Below, one piece after another: positions 60,622 through 64,000 of a stretch of DNA of 64,000 nt (position 1 is the first letter of the stretch; every line of letters begins with the position of its first letter). The stretch lies in assembly GCA_002734065.2 (NCBI GenBank), contig NVXU02000015.1, positions 40,456-104,455 of the forward strand, read 5' to 3'. The position numbers and the translations under genes are program-made. Origin of the DNA: Fluviicola sp. (GTDB lineage: Bacteria; Bacteroidota; Bacteroidia; Flavobacteriales_D; Crocinitomicaceae). Under the pieces are notes generated by a model. The model was not told the DNA's origin. It saw nothing but the letters and a program-made list of their open reading frames with translations, and searched no databases.

Positions 60622-60750
60622 ACAAAAAAAAGGGACATCAGCCGACATCCCTTTCTCTTACAATAGAATTCTCTATTAATATCTGTAGTGATCTACCTTG
60701 TATGGTCCTTCGATTTTAACATCGATATAATCAGCTTGTTCTTGTGTCAA
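60622..60750. repeat. Right direct repeat: 3' end and terminator of intact ahcY
   Basis: The partner of 19738-19866, same orientation, 124 of 129 positions identical. Here the repeat is continuous with the full ahcY gene. It marks the right boundary of the accessory block. Confidence 0.93.
60629..60654 (-). terminator. ahcY terminator
   Basis: On the minus strand AAAGGGATGTC and GATGTCCCTTT form an 11-pair stem (two wobbles) with a 4-base loop, followed by T8. It is 22 bases beyond the ahcY stop and is duplicated at 19745-19770. Confidence 0.85.
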
Positions 60751-61986
60751 TGTTTCTAACTCGACATTAATTTTTGCTAAGTGTAATCTTGCTACCTTCT
60801 CATCTAAATGTTTTGGCAACATATACACTTCATTTTTGTAGGCGTCCGTGTTGTTCCACAATTCTAATTGCGCCAACGTTTGGTTTGTAAATGAATTACT
60901 CATTACAAAAGAAGGATGTCCTGTTGCACAACCTAAATTCACCAATCTACCTTCCGCTAAAACGAAAATAGTTTTCCCGTTAATTTTGTATTGATCAACT
61001 TGCGGTTTGATAGTATCTTTGGTGTCACCATATTTACCGTTTAACCAAGCCATGTCAATTTCGTTATCGAAATGTCCGATGTTACAAACGATTGTTTGGT
61101 CTTTCATTGATTCAAAATGTTTTCCTGTAATAATGTTAAAGTTTCCTGTTGTTGTAACAATGATATTTGCTTCTTTACAAGCATCTTCCATTTTCTTTAC
61201 TTCAAAACCGTCCATTGCTGCTTGAAGCGCACAAATTGGGTCAATTTCAGTTACAATAACTCTTGCTCCAGCACCAGTTAAAGAAGCAGCAGAACCTTTT
61301 CCGACATCTCCATAACCAGCAACAACAGCAACTTTTCCTGCCATCATTACATCCGTTGCTCTTCTGATTGCATCAACCAATGATTCTTTACATCCGTATT
61401 TGTTATCAAACTTAGATTTTGTTACAGAATCATTCACATTGATTGCTGGCATAACTAAAGTACCTGCTTTCATTCTGTCGTATAAACGGTGAACTCCTGT
61501 TGTCGTTTCTTCAGAAAGGCCTTTAATTCCTGCACACAATTCTGGGTATTTATCAAACACCATGTTTGTTAAATCTCCACCATCATCCAAAATTAAATTG
61601 AGAGGTTTGCCATCTTTAAAGCCCATAATTGTTTGGTCGATACACCAATCAAAATCTTCATCAGACAACCCTTTCCATGCATAAACTGGCACTCCAGTTG
61701 CGGCAATTGCAGCAGCTGCTTGATCTTGTGTTGAGAAGATATTGCAAGAGGACCAAGTCACTTCAGCACCCAATGCAGTTAATGTTTCAATCAACACAGC
61801 GGTCTGAATAGTCATGTGCAGGCAACCTGCTATTCTTGCACCGGCCAAAGGCTTTGATGCTCCATACTCTTCACGAAGAGACATTAAACCTGGCATTTCT
61901 GCTTCGGCAATGGTAATCTCTTTTCTTCCCCATTCAGCTAAGCTGATGTCTTTCACTTTGTACCCTAATTTTTCTGTTGTACTCAT
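60676..61986 (-). CDS. ahcY: S-adenosylhomocysteinase (adenosylhomocysteine hydrolase)
   Basis: A 436-residue cytoplasmic NAD-dependent enzyme that splits S-adenosylhomocysteine into adenosine and homocysteine in the activated-methyl cycle. Hallmarks are [50 protein letters not shown], the NAD-binding [13 protein letters not shown] and the C-terminal YKVDHYRY. Length is normal. The leader is short (about 27 bases), leaving no room for a SAM or SAH riboswitch. The last 25 codons (including the stop) and terminator are duplicated 41 kb away. Confidence 0.98.
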   Translation of the reverse strand: MSTTEKLGYKVKDISLAEWGRKEITIAEAEMPGLMSLREEYGASKPLAGARIAGCLHMTIQTAVLIETLTALGAEVTWSSCNIFSTQDQAAAAIAATGVPVYAWKGLSDEDFDWCIDQTIMGFKDGKPLNLILDDGGDLTNMVFDKYPELCAGIKGLSEETTTGVHRLYDRMKAGTLVMPAINVNDSVTKSKFDNKYGCKESLVDAIRRATDVMMAGKVAVVAGYGDVGKGSAASLTGAGARVIVTEIDPICALQAAMDGFEVKKMEDACKEANIIVTTTGNFNIITGKHFESMKDQTIVCNIGHFDNEIDMAWLNGKYGDTKDTIKPQVDQYKINGKTIFVLAEGRLVNLGCATGHPSFVMSNSFTNQTLAQLELWNNTDAYKNEVYMLPKHLDEKVARLHLAKINVELETLTQEQADYIDVKIEGPYKVDHYRY

Positions 61987-62020
61987 ATCTTATATGTATA
62001 ATTTTCAATTTATTAGTCAG

Positions 62021-62052
62021 CAAAGATACGGAGTACTTTTGGGAATAAGAAA
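62021..62052 (-). promoter_or_regulatory. Promoter of ahcY
   Basis: The minus strand has TATCTTTG (62028-62021), a perfect match to the Bacteroidota -7 box. A weaker -33 element, TTTC (62052-62049), lies 20 bases upstream. Transcription would start about 27 bases before the ahcY ATG. Confidence 0.6.
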
Positions 62053-62108
62053 TTTTTGAAGGGGTTTTGGAGGAGAACAGATTCGTCCTATTTCGCGATT
62101 TTATCTTG

Positions 62109-62144
62109 ATTTTTCGTAAAATTCAATTGAATTTTACGAAAAAT
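62109..62144. repeat. Perfect 36-bp palindrome between ahcY and its upstream neighbour
   Basis: ATTTTTCGTAAAATTCAA is followed directly by its exact reverse complement. It lies about 57 bases upstream of the ahcY -33 element and 61 bases downstream of the stop of the 62205-63116 gene. It could be the terminator of that gene or an operator; the T tract needed for termination on the minus strand is only the T5 within the stem. Confidence 0.8.
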
Positions 62145-62204
62145 GGACGGTTTTGACCGAAAAATGTTAAAATTAGTTGGAAATCTCATCAACTTTCCAA
62201 CCAA

Positions 62205-63116
62205 TTAATCTTTCAAGGGTAATCGATAAATCATACGTGTTTCAATAGACCATCCATCGTTAAAAATAGGTGCTATTTCAGATCTATCATTAGCAATATT
62301 TACAGGGCCCATTTTCATTCCTAGCTTTTCCTTGTTATCGTAATAATTGTATTCTCGCAGAATAGAATATCCTGCTTTTAAGTGAAACCAAACGTTTTTG
62401 CCAAGGTTAAATTCTGCAAACAAGCTCAGATTATTATCCGCCTTGTCCATATAGTGTGTATTCATATCATCAGGGTTTCCCATTCGATAAGAAGCATTAA
62501 TTCCTTCAAAAAACAAGCCCGTTCTAAATCGTTCATTTGGAAAATAAGACACTTCCATATTCATAGGAATTACCGTTTTTAATCTCCATTGATCATTTAT
62601 TTCCCAATTAAAACCAAACAGTGGAACGAACATAGGTCCGAAAAACTCAGCGTTATAATAGATTCCATATTTCCATTGAAATTTTTCTGATTTTTTCGTT
62701 GTCCCCAAAACTAATCCCCCCAATTGAAAATGAGAACTACTAATTGATTGATAGTCGCTATTCAACCTCCCCAAAGTCATAAAAAGCATCTTTGATTTCT
62801 TATTCCATTTATGTTCCCAACCAAATTGAAGCATGGAGGAGGAGAATTCTATTTTATCAAAATTACTTGAGATTTTTGCCGCTGAAATGGAATTGTATTG
62901 ATGTTCAAGACCAATTATTAACAAGTTTTCATCACTTAGAACAAGTGGGATTTTTACATTGGCTGTTATGCTATTAAAATGGTATTGTTCGGTAGAATTA
63001 TCAGCAGAATTGAAAGGTGAAAATCGCCAAAAAACATTCCCTAAATCGACCCACTTTTGAGAAAAAGAAAGGGCAGAAGCGAAAACAAATAATGTGAATA
63101 GCATGAGCTTAATCAT
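62205..63116 (-). CDS. Putative outer-membrane beta-barrel protein (DUF6268-like)
   Basis: A 303-residue protein with a signal peptide (MIKLMLFTLFVFASALSFSQ) and a series of amphipathic, aromatic-ended strands (SSSMLQFGWEHKWNKKSKML, KFQWKYGIYYNAEFFGPMFV, KNVWFHLKAGYSILREYNYY), ending in RMIYRLPLKD with charged residues after the last strand. This suggests a transmembrane barrel. It resembles the DUF6268 outer-membrane family, but that is a recollection, and no function is known. A monocistronic gene between ahcY and the transposase. Confidence 0.7.
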   Translation of the reverse strand: MIKLMLFTLFVFASALSFSQKWVDLGNVFWRFSPFNSADNSTEQYHFNSITANVKIPLVLSDENLLIIGLEHQYNSISAAKISSNFDKIEFSSSMLQFGWEHKWNKKSKMLFMTLGRLNSDYQSISSSHFQLGGLVLGTTKKSEKFQWKYGIYYNAEFFGPMFVPLFGFNWEINDQWRLKTVIPMNMEVSYFPNERFRTGLFFEGINASYRMGNPDDMNTHYMDKADNNLSLFAEFNLGKNVWFHLKAGYSILREYNYYDNKEKLGMKMGPVNIANDRSEIAPIFNDGWSIETRMIYRLPLKD

Positions 63117-63249
63117 AGCCGAAGGTAAGCAAAATCCGTGAACATTGCTCTTTAGATAAATTCTTTACCAAATCAATTATTTTATAGAATGGAAGGAAAT
63201 TGTTGAGGGTTGTGGTAAGATAAGTTGAAACAATAGGACATCAAAAACG
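63117..63249. other. Upstream flank and probable left end of the insertion sequence
   Basis: The spacer before the transposase contains GGTTGTGGTAAGATAAGTTG (63210-63229) and ACAATAGGACATC, which may belong to the left terminus. The matching right terminus is outside the window, so the boundary cannot be fixed. Confidence 0.3.
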
Positions 63250-64000
63250 ATGTTCTCCTTTTTTATTAGATTATCGCGCATGAGACACCGGGAATCATAC
63301 GATACATCTGTAAAGCATTTATATCGAAAAGGATTGGAAGAAGTAATTCCAATTGGGCTGAGAAAAAGAATTCCTCGTTCTACTATTCACCGTTGGAGAA
63401 ACGAAGAAAAAAACAAATACAAAGGTTGTGAATTAAATGAATTAGCCTCCTCTGAATTAGATTTACTCAAAGAATTCATTCGTTCTAAAAATGCCAAACG
63501 AATATTTATGACCTATGTGAGAATTGGTCGTTTTATTGAAAGTATTGCAACCGACAAATACATTCGTTCCAAATTTAAAGAACACAAAGAAGAACTCATT
63601 GACATTGTAGATCGTGCTCGACAGAATTTACCCTTAGAACAAATTTTAAAATGTTTTAAGCTATCCAAAACAACTTACAATTTATGGGTTTTAGGATTGT
63701 ATGGAAACTGTAGCAAATCAAAATTGGATTGGTGCCTGAGCAAACAATCGAGTCAGCTGACTCCTGAAGAAATTGACATGATGGAATCGCTGCTAAGCGA
63801 TAAAGAGTTTGCGCATTGGCCTATATCTTCTATTGCGCATTATGCGTCTAGAAATGGATTGATTCATATTTCCCTCTCAACTTGGTACAAATATTCTAAA
63901 ATTCTCAAAGTCAACAGAGAAAGAGCCCCAAAAAAGAGACACCGAAAGAGAATTGGCATCAAAGCTTCACGTCCAAATGAAATCTGGCACGCCGATGTCA
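63250..64000 (+). CDS. Integrase-core (DDE/rve) transposase, N-terminal part
   Basis: An open frame from an ATG at 63250 (or the in-frame ATG at 63280) that continues past the right edge, about 250 residues. The start is basic with a helix-turn-helix look (RKRIPRSTIHRWRNEEKNKY). A second HTH-like segment follows (LPLEQILKCFKLSKTTYNLW), and the end is NRERAPKKRHRKRIGIKASR then PNEIWHADV, where the Asp is expected to be the first catalytic acid of the rve fold. The catalytic core and right end of the element lie outside the window; the IS family is not determined. Confidence 0.82.
   Translation, partial: MFSFFIRLSRMRHRESYDTSVKHLYRKGLEEVIPIGLRKRIPRSTIHRWRNEEKNKYKGCELNELASSELDLLKEFIRSKNAKRIFMTYVRIGRFIESIATDKYIRSKFKEHKEELIDIVDRARQNLPLEQILKCFKLSKTTYNLWVLGLYGNCSKSKLDWCLSKQSSQLTPEEIDMMESLLSDKEFAHWPISSIAHYASRNGLIHISLSTWYKYSKILKVNRERAPKKRHRKRIGIKASRPNEIWHADV

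Noticed and set aside
60594..60638. Longer N-terminus of the TPR histidine kinase
   Set aside because: The extension runs into the ahcY terminator hairpin and precedes a good signal peptide starting at 60593.
61987..62204. SAM or SAH riboswitch upstream of ahcY
   Set aside because: The predicted leader is only about 27 bases, and no conserved riboswitch core is seen; the only structure is the 36-base palindrome upstream of the promoter.
1..64000. tRNA or rRNA genes
   Set aside because: I looked for the usual tRNA and rRNA landmarks in the intergenic spacers and saw none; a tRNA scan would be decisive.

Overview
The window comes from an AT-rich Bacteroidota genome, probably Flavobacteriales. 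The evidence is a gldK-gldL-gldM-gldN cluster preceded by a porP/sprF-like gene, surface proteins with type IX secretion (T9SS) sorting domains, TAnnTTTG-type promoters, and the miaB / sigma-54 regulator / lptE / secG gene order. No genus can be named from the sequence alone.

Layout. 1-5478 (minus): T9SS and gliding-motor core (porP-like, gldK, gldL, gldM, start of gldN). 5790-10054 (minus): an arginase-fold protein with degenerate metal ligands and topA, separated by a repeat-rich spacer. 10422-17123 (plus): miaB, a sigma-54 activator, lptE, a TPR-tailed protein and secG as one tight operon, then groES-groEL. 17400-19416: a HisKA_2 histidine kinase and a convergent potassium channel. 19867-60621 (minus): an accessory block with an OmpA/PD40 protein, a PorP/SprF-like barrel, a type-B-CTD surface protein, three giant HYR-repeat surface proteins (3815, about 4319 and about 2604 residues, together about 32 kb), two small secreted proteins and a LytTR/HisKA_2 two-component pair. 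60676-63116: ahcY and a putative outer-membrane protein. 63250-64000: a truncated transposase.

Main observation. The accessory block lies exactly between two direct copies of the last 25 codons (including the stop) plus terminator of ahcY (19738-19866 and 60622-60750; 124/129 identical, no indels, all four coding differences synonymous). The right copy ends the intact ahcY gene and the left copy is an orphan fragment. This is the footprint expected if a roughly 41-kb surface-adhesin island integrated at the 3' end of ahcY. No integrase gene is visible inside.

How the parts may work together (inference). The chromosomal GldKLMN/PorP apparatus would export the island proteins. The three giants carry type A sorting domains. 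The type-B protein has its own PorP-like barrel and a peptidoglycan-binding OmpA partner in the same operon. The two-component pair is a candidate local regulator. The giants share one stalk plan built from two HYR subtypes but carry different tips: ALK-like glycine-rich, DUF7948/beta-propeller plus LamG, or paired PPC-like domains. They look like a family of long fibres with interchangeable ligand-binding heads. One of them is switched out of frame at a six-base G tract just after its signal peptide.
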